Source of the DNA: Dimargaris cristalligena
Taxonomy: Eukaryota > Kickxellomycota > Dimargaritomycetes > Dimargaritales > Dimargaritaceae
Reading direction: 5' to 3'
Assembly (NCBI GenBank): GCA_027576995.1
Contig: JANBQC010000015.1
Location: 1-64,000 of the forward strand
Length of the DNA stretch: 64,000 nt
The notes beneath the pieces were generated by a model. The model saw only the letters and a program-made list of their open reading frames with translations, ran no database searches and had not been told where the DNA came from. Numbering within the stretch: the first letter of the stretch is position 1; every line of letters starts with the position of its first letter. A program made the translations under genes and the position numbers. Below, piece by piece: positions 47,490-58,985 of the stretch.

Positions 47490-48824
47490 TTACGAAATAG
47501 TGAGAGCATCCCAGACGGACTTGTAGATCCAACGGCCGTTTTCCGCCTGGGTGGTCGGGTCCAAATAGAGTCTCGACTGGGGGGGCAATTTTTCGTCGGT
47601 AGCGAAGCGGAAGTATTCGGGGACCCAATCCTCCCCCTTGTCTTTCCGTTCCTTGCGGAGTTGCCGCTGGTGGTTTTCAATTTCGGATTTATGGGCAGAG
47701 GCGGTTCCGAAATCCCCTTCATTGATGGCCTTGGCCACCTGCTGCCAGACCCGGCGGGACTCGAGGGGACCCTGTTCGGTAATGGGGACCACACTGATGG
47801 GGATGGGGCGGTGGGAGGTGGCGTCGAATAAGGGGGAAGTGTCGCCGGTTTTCACGTTCGTGAGGGTGGACTGGGCCATCCACCGACCTTCGATGGTATA
47901 CAGACGTTCGGCGTTGGCGACCTTGCCGTTATCCACGGCCATGGGGTCGACTACGATATCACCGGAGGCGGACTGATTTTGCAGGGAGGATTTCGCCGCG
48001 GCGTTCTTTTTAGACGAGGACGAAGATGGGGGTGAGGGGTTAGCGGGTACGTGGTAAATACTTCCCTTGAAACGATGGTATTCCCCGCCGAACCAGGGTT
48101 TGCCAATGTACTTGAAAACCGCCACGTAACCCCGGTTGGAACGAATCCAAGTGGATCCGACGATTTCCATGAAGGGTTTACCGGTAATGAGCGAACGGAT
48201 ATAGAGGTCAGGGAACGTGATGGTGTACACTTCGTCGGTGTGGCGCAGGTGCAAGGTGGCGTAGCCGGTTTGGACGGCCTTGATGGTCGTGCCGGTGAAT
48301 TTAGATTTTTGGCCGGTATGGGCATTGAGAAAAATGCCCTTGGCGGCATTTTCCAAAAAAACGGCACTCACGGGGGGATGGTGGGAGACTTGTTCGCACA
48401 CCAAGCGGGTTTGGGTGTTAGTTTCGGGGTCATCCCAAGTACCCACGAGTTGTTCGCCCAGGATGGGATTAAAGGGCTTCTTTTCGTTGGACACGGCGGC
48501 GCGGGCGTAATAACTGCCGTAGAGGGTGGAAATGAACCACCGGCAAACGGCCACCATGCGGGCTTCCGGGGCAAGGGCCGGGTCGCTGATGGACGAAAAG
48601 AGGGACGGTTGGTCGCACCAGTGCGTACAGTACTCGAGGACCGAATCGCCGCTCAATAAGAAGGATGGGCAGGTGAGGGCACTCAAGTCACCGGTGAAGG
48701 AACCGAGGTTCTTGAGGAAACCGTAGAATTCACCCATCATGTGACTGGGCACCTTGGGAGTCGAAGAAGACGAATCCCCCTGGTCGGCGGCCGCGGCGTG
48801 GTCGGACGGTTCGCTTGAACCCAT
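47490..48824 (-). CDS. oxysterol-binding protein, short Osh4/Kes1 type
   Basis: A single-exon 444-residue protein. ATG 48824 is chosen because the frame beyond it has no earlier ATG. After a ~28-residue Ser/Ala/Asp-rich lead the whole protein is the ORD lipid-transfer domain, without PH or ankyrin domains, as in yeast Osh4 (434 residues). Hallmarks are KPFNPILGEQL and EQVSHHPP at 144-151, whose two His contact the PI4P phosphate at almost the same position as in Osh4. GSTWIRSN and KGSIYHVP follow. A low-complexity Ser/Lys stretch precedes the C-terminal helices (RRVWQQVAKAI, HQRQLRKERK). It should exchange sterol for PI4P between ER and Golgi or plasma membrane. The region upstream of the start is pyrimidine-rich on the coding strand. 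Confidence 0.95.
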   Translation of the reverse strand: MGSSEPSDHAAAADQGDSSSSTPKVPSHMMGEFYGFLKNLGSFTGDLSALTCPSFLLSGDSVLEYCTHWCDQPSLFSSISDPALAPEARMVAVCRWFISTLYGSYYARAAVSNEKKPFNPILGEQLVGTWDDPETNTQTRLVCEQVSHHPPVSAVFLENAAKGIFLNAHTGQKSKFTGTTIKAVQTGYATLHLRHTDEVYTITFPDLYIRSLITGKPFMEIVGSTWIRSNRGYVAVFKYIGKPWFGGEYHRFKGSIYHVPANPSPPSSSSSKKNAAAKSSLQNQSASGDIVVDPMAVDNGKVANAERLYTIEGRWMAQSTLTNVKTGDTSPLFDATSHRPIPISVVPITEQGPLESRRVWQQVAKAINEGDFGTASAHKSEIENHQRQLRKERKDKGEDWVPEYFRFATDEKLPPQSRLYLDPTTQAENGRWIYKSVWDALTIS

Positions 48825-50606
48825 CGTTGTCGTTGTTAGTGGGAAGGAGCTGTAGGAATAAGTTGGCGGGGGTGGGGTGTCTTTCACTGAGACTCACAAA
48901 TACACACCAGGGGAGAGAAGCACACCGTGGCAAGGAGAATGGAGTTCAGGCTGGCTGAATAAACGGGGAGACGATCGAAAGAATAGGAAGCAGGTCTGGC
49001 ATAGATAGAAAATAAGAGAGGAGAAAAGAAAGAGGGCGAAGAGAGAGAGAGAGTCTCACCTGCTATACTATTTACTACTACTAGGGATGGGCCGATTATA
49101 TTATATAAAGCGTAGGTGTGATTTATGTAGGGATGTTGGTGATGGGGTCCACAGTCAAAGCGGGTTGTTTTACTAGAGGGTTATCAGCCTAAAACAAAAG
49201 GGAACGGGAGAACGATCTATTAAATCATTAACGAGAGGTACAGGTTAAACTCTCCCTTCTTTTAGTATAAATCTCTTTATTCGGCACCCATTCTAGCCCT
49301 CAGTGTATATACCGCAAATACGCCGAGAATGACGCGGGAGGGGGGAGGCGCGCAAAATTATACCGAACGGCATTAATGCTTTTATTCTCTGCTTCAGTGG
49401 TATTTACATACACATTAGCGTAGCGCGTTCACTGCCTGACTGATGCGGCAGATGCGCAGAAGTGGCGGGGCTCTTCTTCTCCTTCCCCTCCCTGCCTACC
49501 ATTGAAATGGCTGAAAGCCTCCGCCCTCTACTTTGCCATTCATCCTTTGGTTGGGCGGGCGGTGTTATTACGATGGCCTCCCCCCCCTTCGTATGGGCTG
49601 AAAAGATTGGCAACGACTGCAATGTATCTGCTGGCCCTTTTATAAGAGGCACCCGCTGCTTATCCTCCTCTGCCATTTCGTATCACCTATATTATGTATT
49701 GCCACTAGGCTTGGCCAAGGCGCAATCGAAAACCAATGACTGTAAAACGAAGAGGAGGAGGGTGTGCATCGTCATCACCCTTCAAATCCTCCTTGCCAAA
49801 CTTGGCCAAACATATTGGGCGTCATGACATAATACTATCCTGATTAGTAGGCCAATCACCACTACCACTCTGTTGGCCACTTCTACGCCTTCAGGGCCTT
49901 TGCTCGAGGCACTACTACTACTTGCTAAGGACTTACTTATTATAGCACTGCAAACATTACACTGCTCCGATTTAATCTATTTATTAAATACGGGCTTATC
50001 ACTATCCAATGATAATATACGGAGAATGGGGGAGGTTGTGTTATATTTATTGGTTGTATGTGTACATGAGGGTACAGAGTAAAATAATATGCTAATAGGG
50101 GGGGGAGTCATCAGGGGGCGGGTGTGTGCAAATATCATAACTAATATATATGGGGGGGGGGTTATCTAGGGTTAAAAATAAACGGATGCAGAGCAAAAGA
50201 AACAACTGACGAGTAGAGAGGGGTCAGAGAGAGATAATAATAATAGTAATAGTAATAGTAATACCAGTATGACGATGAAATGGTAGTAGAGACAGATGGG
50301 GTATATATAAATAATATGCGTGGGTTTAGAATACAGAGGTCGGGGCTATATAATCGGTAACAACAACGGTAGAGGAAAGTCGATTCGTGATATGAAAAAG
50401 CAGAGAAAAGGGAGAGAGATACTGGGCTTTGGCAACAAAGAACGTTCCATGATACATCTAGAAAGAGGCCACCACCCTCATCAGGGCAGTTCCGGGGCCT
50501 CCTCGTCGTTTCCCGTTGCGGGTACGAGTAAAATAATAATAGCAGTAGGCTTAGTATATAGCATTATCTCATTCCGATTATACTGCACCAGCCTCTACTA
50601 CTACTA
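48825..50606. other. spacer between Osh4-like and Tubby-like genes
   Basis: The first ~250 bases are the Osh4-like promoter/leader (G/A-rich on plus), with an AG microsatellite near 49038-49052. The rest shows poly-G runs near 50100 and 50152 and a TAA/TAG trinucleotide cluster at ~50236-50262. No gene is recognisable. Confidence 0.55.
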
Positions 50607-51470
50607 TTAGGCCTTCATGGACGCCAGGAAGGGCGTCGTTTCCAAGTCGGACGAGACACTGGCGGCATGGCGGTGGTGGTAGCCGGCCGCGCCCAATATT
50701 TTAGCGTCGGCCGAAGCGGCCAACAACAGCGGCGACGAACCCTTCTTAGCCAACAGCGAGTCCTCCAGCAAGTCAATGCACGAGAAAATAATGAATTCCT
50801 TGAGCCCGGCGGTACGCAGATAATCCTTGGGGAACAGCTTCAAGCGACCCATTTCCAAAACGGCCCAAGTGAGGTAACGAAAATCGGCCACAACTTCACC
50901 GCTGTTGGTGTGGACGCACTTGAAATGGTGGCTCGTGTAGCCGTAGTGTTTCCACATGTATTCCTCGCCGCACCAGTAAAAACGGTAGCGCCCCTTTTGT
51001 TGCGCATGTTGGCGTTGCTTGAGTTCAATGCGGGTAAAGGAGCTGCTGCAGAGGTAGCTGCGCTTGCGCTCGTCGAGTTGGTTGCTTACGCGCTCCCACA
51101 CGACTTCGTTGGCAAGAGTGTCCACGATGGCCTTTTCGGACCCCAGGTGGTTGGACTTGACGGTGTATTCCACTAGTTTAGCCGAGTTGGTCACCAGCTT
51201 AGTGTTGCTGTTCAGCGACTTCTTGGCGATTTTGTATTCAATACAGTCTATTGTGGGTGGCGAGAATGAACAAAAACAATATAAAAATATATAATTGTAT
51301 AAGCAATACAATTAGTTGACTAAAGGAGGGGGGATGATAGTAGACGTGCGGATGGAGTGTAGTCGTTGACCTCGAATATACGAAAGACGTCTAGAGTGTG
51401 AATGAGGGGGGGTATTCAATATGAAAATAGTGATTTTGTCTGACGGGACTGGTATATACTTACCGGTCAT
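50607..51470 (-). CDS. Tubby-C/LURP-one-like protein, paralogue A
   Basis: I model two exons: 51470-51464 (only 7 nt, ATG ACC G) and 51247-50607, joined across a 216-nt intron with donor GTAAGTATA and acceptor ATAG. The product begins MTDCIEYKIAKK and has 215 residues, matching paralogue B in length. The large exon alone has no credible start. Residues ~90-170 carry the shared core F-x-x-x-x-GE-x-Y-x-WK, then KCV, VVADF, L-x-MG-x-L, GL-x-EF, resembling the small Tubby-C/LURP-one (DUF6593-like) beta-barrel proteins of fungi. That fold assignment comes from remembered pattern, not search. No signal peptide or catalytic motif is seen. The C-terminus is Ala/Ser/His-rich. Function is unknown; such domains are often membrane- or lipid-associated. 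Confidence 0.7.
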
Positions 51471-54400
51471 GATGTAGGTTGTGTGGACAGAGTGAGTATA
51501 AGGGGGGAGTTAAAATTGAAGCAAGGGACTCAAATTCGACGGAATCCGGGCAGTGAAATAATATAGGTTATAAGGTTGGCGCGAGTAATTTTAAAAACCA
51601 CACGGGCCTGCTCCGAGTTTTATATAGCAATGGAGAGGGGGAAGGATAAAAGGGGAAGGTCGACGAATAGAGAGAGGGAGAGAGGGAGAATTGCGGCAAT
51701 GAACACCCAAGCGAAAAGGAAGCCACAACAATACCCAGACAATGAAAGACGGGAGCGGTTTGGTTAATGGCGCTTAGTTGGGGATGACGAAAGAGGCCGC
51801 TGGTAATAATTATATAGAGGTAAATTGTTAAAGGAAAGGGGGGCGCAGGTACAAAAAGATGCCAAGAAAAAGGGGAGAGGGGTTGTTAATGAGTGAAGTA
51901 AAAGTAGTAGTACCCTGCAGGGAAGGCCGTGGCACAGACTTCTTATATACGAGCCAACAGTGGCTATGGCCCGTCTCATTATTAATTGGTCTATATAAAA
52001 GGGCCTTTTTAGAGGGAATTCAGGTAACGCCTTTCGTCACTGCCTTTTAGGCCTCCTCTTCTTTTTTCCTTCTATTTTTCGCGCAGATACACACACTCCT
52101 TCGTATTGACCGTGTATAAGAATACACCATTCCTATTTAGGGAGCTCTAGCGAGAAGGACGAGCGTGAAGGGGAAAGGGGGTGGGGCCTGTGTGAGAGGG
52201 AGCGAGATTATAGTTTCAACCACCGACGCGGCCTTGATTGGTAAAGGAAAGGGAGCTGTGTGGTAATCCAATCCGTCGAAACGCACTAGACGCCCCTCTT
52301 TCGTATAGAGACTACCGTTGAAAATCATCTCCCCTTTCGCTGTTTGGCTCAAATGCACCAACCGGCAAATCCGACCAAAGCAGACTGGGTTTCAGCTGGG
52401 TCATAAGGAAATCCCTATTGTAAAACTTATCTAGGCGTGCCTATATATGTAGCCTAAATAGTAAACATAGAGAGAAAACTAGGTAATGGTGGTGAGATGG
52501 GGAGGAAAGGGGTGCGCGCAGCTTGTTGGTGCAAAGATGTCCCCTCTACATAGGTCACACACCCAAAGTGGTGGCAATAGACCGTTTGGACATTTGATTA
52601 CCCTTCATGTACGATCACCGGTTTATTTTAGTTCTTCTAGCCATTTATATACTTTGTAGACCTGGCGACGAGACATCGTGACTTTGTCTCCGTGTCTTTG
52701 AAGAGTAGGTTGTCGAAGCTAAGCGCCAATATGCCAGGAAATAGCCATCTACCCGACTGACTGCGGGAGGGAGGCGGACTTTGAATTGCGGATTCCTTCA
52801 TGGTTCGCGAATACATGGTTCCACTTCCCAGTCCCATGCCCAAGTGATACACCAAGAATTTTTCGAATGGCACCACCTCCCCCTCCCTAGTCTTCAGGTT
52901 TGGTGCAGTCAACCCCCCCTACCCTATACCCTGCGCCTTATTCCTAGATCAAGCCATCATTCCCCTCTTCAACGCTTCACCTCTTCTCGTTGTTTAACGG
53001 AGGCAGGGATCCATGCCTCTTTTCTCTCGGGGGTTTTACATCATCTCTTTGGACACCATCAGTATCTTTAAATTGAAAATTATTTTATAATCAAGGAGTG
53101 ACGACCAAACATCCACAAAAAAATCCCGGTGGAGTTTCGCTGGACTGCCACACTGACACTTGGTCAATCCGAGCTGTAGAGCGAATAGTTTTTGAATCGG
53201 CACCACCCCCACACCAGGCTTATAGGTCAATTAGAGCTTCGATCATCACCATCGCCGGAAAATCCGACCACAGTCCATGGCTTAATCCGCGAATAGAGAG
53301 GGTGATACTTTTTATTGTCTAAGCTAGAGAGATTTTTATTATTATTTGTGAGGGAGAGGGGGTATACTGTGGTAGCCAAATTGCGGAGAACACTGGCAGT
53401 AGAGTCTCCTGTTGTATAAAGTGTATACATAGTGGATATACTGTATGGTTTTTTAATGACCGAAACAATGGCTTCATTCGGCTGACAGCTCCAGTCGCGA
53501 AGTTTCAGTCGACTGCAGGATTAGCGTCACCGCCTTCTAGTTAAGGACCGTCATAATCGGCGGATGCAATCTACTATCGTCGGGGGAATGCGGGGTATCC
53601 GCCGCTTAGTTATGAGGAAGACTCAATGTCTCTTGTATACCAGCGGAGGCATTCAACTCTATTATTAATATCCCCATACCCTGCTCTTTCTCTCTCCCTT
53701 TCTCCCCCTGCCTTCTAACTTTATTAGTACTACCAACCGGGGCTCAGCCTAAATTTTAGACCTAGCCATCGCACCAGCGTCTGGGAAGAATGTAGCCACA
53801 CGCTTTAGTAGTGCCAGTCAGGTCAACGAGGCGCAGTTACAATAGGCCTGATTCGGCGAATCGGAACAACATGCCACAGAACTCCCCCCTTATTGTTCGC
53901 CCGGCCTTCAGTTAAACATGGTTTAATTTTCCATGGTGGTTGGGGAAGGGAAGGCGAATCGCCGTTACTCAATATGGAATGTCCATGTAAATGACCAATG
54001 GTCCCCCTTCGTACCTCGAAAGCAGGGGCGTCGGCAAACGTAGAGCCAGCGCCAACGCCCTCTCATTCCATTTCATTTTTGCATTTTTTAAAAAATAGAT
54101 ATTTGGCCTCATTATTTCATAGGCCAACATTATAATCTATCCGAGTCAATCTTCTGCGGCTCAATTAGTGACCTTTTAATGCCGGCTGGGAAATTCAACT
54201 AAATAGGTTGAACTGTCATGGGAGTCTGTAGCGGTGATCATAGGGATTATAGAGATTATAGAGTGATCATAGGATGTGATAGTCGCCACAAAAAAAACCT
54301 TAACTTATTCTAGTAAGCTATAGCCATAAATAGCTGCTATAGAGACGCTCGTTGGTTCGTGAGGCCATCCGTCAGATATCCCTACCTAATTTTCGTGATG

Positions 54401-55872
54401 TTTAAAGGGGAGAGGGGTGAATCCGAAAAGGGCATGGTGGCCCAACTATAGCACTGTTGATGTTCAATAATAATTATCACCAGTTGATTAGTCATTTTGA
54501 CCACTTAAGGTCGTGTTCGTATTTTCCTATGGTGGAAACCGTGTCAAAGTGCAGTAGGGTCACTCAGTAATCCTATTGGAACATTGTTTTAGCGCTTTGG
54601 CACTTGAAACTAGACTCCGGATAGAGGCCGGCCCACACTCCATAGGGCACATAGTTCGATCCACTGGATACCAAATCCTATACCTTCATAAGGTTCAATT
54701 GAGGTCTCTCCACGACCATGGCTACGGGTAGATGGAAACAAGGCATTACTGTTTTTGCGAGTGTGAGTATCTCCGGTCGATTGGGACCGAAACCCAAAAT
54801 CCCAATGACCGCTTGGTTGGCTGGTTCTGGCACCGCTTCCCCTCCCAACATTTATTTTTACATTACATCAGATTACAGCAGAGTGTAAGTCAGGTTTTGT
54901 TTGGGGAATATTGGCTGGTTGGGGACCTCCCGTGGTCTGCTTTAGGTAAGGAAGTGTGGATCACACCATACACTCCCGACCGCAGAACCAACCCCCCTTC
55001 AGTGGATTGTCCTGTTCCCCAAGTGAGACTATCCTCGCTCCCCAAAGTGGAGCCGAGTTTTTTCCTTATACACTCCGCAGCTGCCAAACTGGCAGTCTAC
55101 CCACTTGTACCCGATTCACCCTAAAGCCGCGCCATACTCCATGGCCCAGTGTAAAATCCAAACCCAAAACTAGATATATTGGTAAGGGGCCATGGGTGTA
55201 TGGACGTTTGAAGGGAGTGGCGGTCTTACACTTTTATCCACTACTGTGGAATCGAAATAGACACAAGGCGAAACACTGTCACAGGAGGATGGTATACCCA
55301 TATATTTATAATTAGATTGGCGTAGTTCGAACGGGTTGAACCAAATCACCATCCTCGGGGGCTGAGAATAATTTATTGGTCATATTCAGTGGCACTTAGT
55401 TTGGTTATATTGCAAGTAAATAGTACACTATATTGATCCATGTGAATGCGATAAAATAAGGGTCTCACGCCTAGTGACTGATTAAAGTTTATTTACGCCC
55501 TAAATATATTTCAGCTATTTCTTGGGGAGGGGTTGACCGACCACAGACCATGGGTGAGTTAAGGTATATATTTATTTAATACTAAAACGTAAACTAATTT
55601 CTTGAAATATAAAATTAGAGGGAAAGTCAAGTGACATCAATTAAAATCCAAGGGAACCTAATAAATTTCGAATTATCTTCCCACTTGATCAGACACTGTC
55701 CCTTTAGTTCCATGTGATCAGTCATTCCGACCGTCACTTGGCACGGTCACAAACTCGAAACGCTAATAGGGCAATAAACAATGATATTATATGAAATACA
55801 AACTATGCTACATAACAACCCTTACTAATGCGGCCAAGAGTCGGGTGGTTTTGGATTAGAGTATATTAGTTT
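51471..55872. other. 4.4-kb region without a supported gene
   Basis: The first ~400 bases are G/A-rich on plus (leader of paralogue A). Short minus-strand fragments at 52.3-53.4 kb show partial similarity to one another and may be decayed repeats. A 130-codon ATG frame at 54732-55124 has no recognisable features. Confidence 0.5.
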
Positions 55873-56480
55873 CTACTCTTCCAGGAATCGGTTTCGGTTT
55901 CGGTCATCGAAATGGTGCTTCATAGCCTCGACGATATGAATGATAGTCATGATGAGCAACTCCGTGAGCCCCGGTGGCCAGCGTTCATGGGGATATACGT
56001 ATAATTTGCCCATCGTCAGGGTCAATATACGATAGTCAAACTCGGCTACAACCATATCCCGGTCACCGGTACGTTGTACGCATTTATAATCGTAGCCAAT
56101 GTGGAGGCGTCGCGGTTTCCAGGTGTACTGCTCGCCCGCGTACCTGAACTTGAACCGCGAGGTTCGGAATACCGAGGTATTATTCAGTTTCACGCGGACT
56201 CCCAGGCTATTCCTACTACCACTATTACTACCCCTACCCCCATTGCCACCAGTTGGGGTATGGCTAAAAACGGGACTTTCAAAGTAGACCGTGCTGGAAA
56301 ACCAGGGCCGAACCTCCCGCCAGAGAACCTGGCCGGAACGATAGTGCTTGAGAGCCTTCTGGCGTCGAATCCAGGATTTGCCGTAGACGTACTGTTTGAC
56401 TCCACTGCGGGTCTTCACGCATTTATTGGTGCTAAAGAAGGTGCGGCGGTAGATTTTATAGCTCGGGCTAACACCAGAAT
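55873..56480 (-). CDS. Tubby-C/LURP-one-like protein, paralogue B (main exon)
   Basis: A 608-nt exon encodes about 202 residues. Like paralogue A it begins in phase 1 after an acceptor (CTACTAG) and soon reads SYKI, so the intron position and phase look shared. The first coding exon is not proven; a candidate is ATG C at 56660-56657 followed by GTACGT, which would give 203 residues. The core FKFRYAGEQYTWK, YKCV, VVAEF, LTMGKLYVYP and GLTELLI aligns with A over about 80 residues. Compared with A it has a Gly/Asn/Ser-rich insert (GGNGGRGSNSGSRN) and a basic, aromatic N-terminal half. Function unknown. The two genes lie ~4.4 kb apart in the same orientation, suggesting old tandem duplication. 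Confidence 0.7.
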
Positions 56481-57392
56481 CTAGTAGGCAAGGCGAAGTT
56501 GACCGCAGAAGCAAAAATAATGTACTGTAGTTAGTAAGGGTGTTCCTTCGGCTATAATAATAGGCCAGAAGTTAAAAATTCGAGGCACGGCGTATTTAGT
56601 GCCAATCCTGGAGATAGTTGGGATATCATACGAAAATAGTGCAAAGTACGACGTACGCATTTTCAATACTAGGGCAGCAGCCAATAATTGAGGGTATGAC
56701 GGGTAAATGAGCAATATATTAAATGGTAGCAAAAACCAGATGATTATGATGGGGGTGGCATCAAGAATCCATTCGGACTTATATATTTTCTTTTCAGTTT
56801 TAAGGGCTCCTCAAGCGCTTTAGAGCCAAGCTGCAGCTGCTCTCCAATTATAGATCAGCCGAAGGTGCTAAACAGACACATGAGCAGCATAATGGCCTAG
56901 TCAGCCCATTCGCCCCCCGAATTACCACGGTCATTGTATCTACATTACAGCATATGGGTGAAGTTCAGCTTGGTTGTATAAGGTTTTAACCGATATGTGT
57001 ATGGGAAAATTGGTGGGATGTTTATTTTCAACCAGTAGTACCTGCCTCATCAAATGGATTTTTCGTTATACAGCTTGGATGAACTTCTCCCATATGTTTC
57101 CCGTGGAAGTGGATACCACACCCTCACCCAGTTTTTTTTTATATATAAAAATATAGGTCACACTCGGGTCGTTAAACGGACTGTAAGGTGGTCCAAAGGT
57201 ATTTTTATTGTTAAAATCAGTTTATTTTATGGTAAAAAAGCTTAAATAATAATAATATATATATAGACATACTGAGTAGGAAATGTCACAGTGCCAACTG
57301 TACGTCTAACCTATTTTATAGCCCCGCTCAAGGCCCTAGGTAGGGGGTCTCGGAAATAGATAAACACAGTCGTAAACGTGTAATGGAGTAGG
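56481..57392. other. spacer with a TIR element
   Basis: It holds the probable first exon and promoter of paralogue B, then the TIR element 56951-57096 and AT-rich 3' flank of secreted-family member 2. Confidence 0.55.
56951..57096 (+). mobile_element. 146-bp TIR element (MITE-like), reference copy
   Basis: The termini CATATGGGTGAAGTTCAGC and GATGAACTTCTCCCATATG are imperfect inverted repeats of ~31 bp (left end compared with reverse complement of right end: 22-24 matches). The ~80-bp AT-rich centre has no coding capacity. Confidence 0.85.
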
Positions 57393-58109
57393 CTAGTTAA
57401 TAGTCTGGGGCTCTCTGCCCTCATAGTTATCCACATAATAAAACTGGGGGTTGGTCAGAGTGTCAGTCGCCCGAATACGCGCTTCATATTCTTTACAATC
57501 TTCGATAGAGTAGTCGAAAATGACACTATTAGCAACCCGTTGCGATATCGCATCGGTATATACCACCACCAAGTAGCGAGGGGCGGCGGTTGGTGTGATG
57601 ATGGGTGGGGAGGAGGAGTAATGAGGTCCATTTTTCGAATAGTTATCCATGATGGGCTGGAGGTCTTGTTTCGGCAGAGGGTCTCCCCCTTGGGACATAC
57701 CGTGAACCTTCCAATAAAATACCTGGCGCGTTCGGCAGGCCTGTTCCGGAGTTAGGCCGGCGGCACCAGGGTCCGAGGGGATGGTGGTGGTAGTAGTGCC
57801 TGGAACGGTGAAGGAGGGAGGTATGTTGGTCATTAGATTTCCCTGCTCCATGATGGATTCGGGGATCCAGCCCATGAGCTCCTGGCAATAAGCGCGAATA
57901 TCGGTAGTGGAGACGGATAAACTCTCCAGGCGACACGAATCGAGCATCTGTTGCATATCCAATGTATCCTCCCCGGCATTGCTAGTGAAACCAGAAACGC
58001 CTAAATCGTAGTCAGTTGGGCTAGATTGTTGGTCATTTAAACCAGTAGGCAGGGCCGTGGCCAATGTGACCCAAATCAACGCAAGCGCGCCTAGACTGTT
58101 CATATACAT
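57393..58109 (-). CDS. secreted cysteine-patterned family, member 2
   Basis: 238 residues in one exon, ATG 58109. The signal peptide MYMNSLGALALIWVTLATA resembles that of member 3 (MFVNSLGLLILVSIALVSG). Conserved points: C59-x-x-E-S followed by STTDI, C74, PPSFTVPGT around 97-105 (a changed version of PPFTGPGTYP, followed by a Thr run), C125-x-T-R-Q-x-F, KQDLQPI, a PT-A-A-PRYLVVVYTD strand, VIFDY at 196-200 with C204, and PQFYYVDN near the end. The block equivalent to the VAVPTVSPT of the other members is replaced by a Ser/Pro-rich stretch. It is probably an exported disulfide-stabilised protein, function unknown. It is the most diverged of the three. Confidence 0.85.
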   Translation of the reverse strand: MYMNSLGALALIWVTLATALPTGLNDQQSSPTDYDLGVSGFTSNAGEDTLDMQQMLDSCRLESLSVSTTDIRAYCQELMGWIPESIMEQGNLMTNIPPSFTVPGTTTTTIPSDPGAAGLTPEQACRTRQVFYWKVHGMSQGGDPLPKQDLQPIMDNYSKNGPHYSSSPPIITPTAAPRYLVVVYTDAISQRVANSVIFDYSIEDCKEYEARIRATDTLTNPQFYYVDNYEGREPQTIN

Positions 58110-58383
58110 GGTGACGTCCGTTTTTTTTTAAAAAATAATAACCCAAGTGACCAACGGTAGTCGGAAAAAAGGGGGAAGTGGTAGTATAGATATAGGTATA
58201 GAATATTCTACAGAATGGTCCAAATGATGGCTACGCTAATATAACAAAAAATAACAAGTTCGCGGGGAGGGGAGGAGGCTTAAGATTATAGTCCTGGTCA
58301 GCTTAAATAAAATAGAAAGGGATGTGAGGTATAATGGTTGATCGGAGGGCTGGATATAGGGATACTGTAAGTCGGATCGACTC

Positions 58384-58393
58384 CTTTATATAT
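58384..58393 (-). promoter_or_regulatory. TATA element of secreted-family member 2
   Basis: On the minus strand the sequence reads ATATATAAAG, about 275 bases upstream of ATG 58109. Confidence 0.45.
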
Positions 58394-58985
58394 GGGCGGT
58401 TCCCCGATTTACTATTCTAGCATCAGCAGTCATAATTTTCGGGACCATATTATCCTTCCTGCAAACGGGACGAGAGTTGGGCCGGTTCAAGGCCCAAAAG
58501 TTTCGGATGGAAAAAACCCCGGTTCCCCCCGAGAATCCAATGAGGAGAAAATATGAAGCCATTCCTAGTACTCGCTAATAATGGAAACCCTCTATGGCAG
58601 CACAGGGGGTGAAGCAGGCATCCAGTGAGCATGGGCCTGGGGCACCGACATTGACTACCTCGGTGAGTCGGGGTGTCGTCCTTTGGTTAGCCCTAGTAAT
58701 GCGCTCATGGGATATTCCGGTATTCTTGGATATCGCTAGAGAGTTCTATGTACATCTTCGTTGGTTTGTTTATGTTGGGCGGGGGGGGGGGTTGGCCAGC
58801 GGTCGGCCAAAAAAGTAATACCTGGAGGCAAGGTCGTACAATATTAAAGGCATACACCGGTGGAAATTTCGGTTGTAAACCAGTGGAAAATACCGGAAAC
58901 CTCACACTCGTGAACGCCAAATGTAACCTAGCTTATACTTTCCACTGTGAGCATAATACCATGCTAGACTGTATTTCGCTAGAAA

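Noticed and set aside
54732..55124. 130-codon ATG frame
   Set aside because: No motif, signal peptide or homology recognised; not distinguishable from a random frame.
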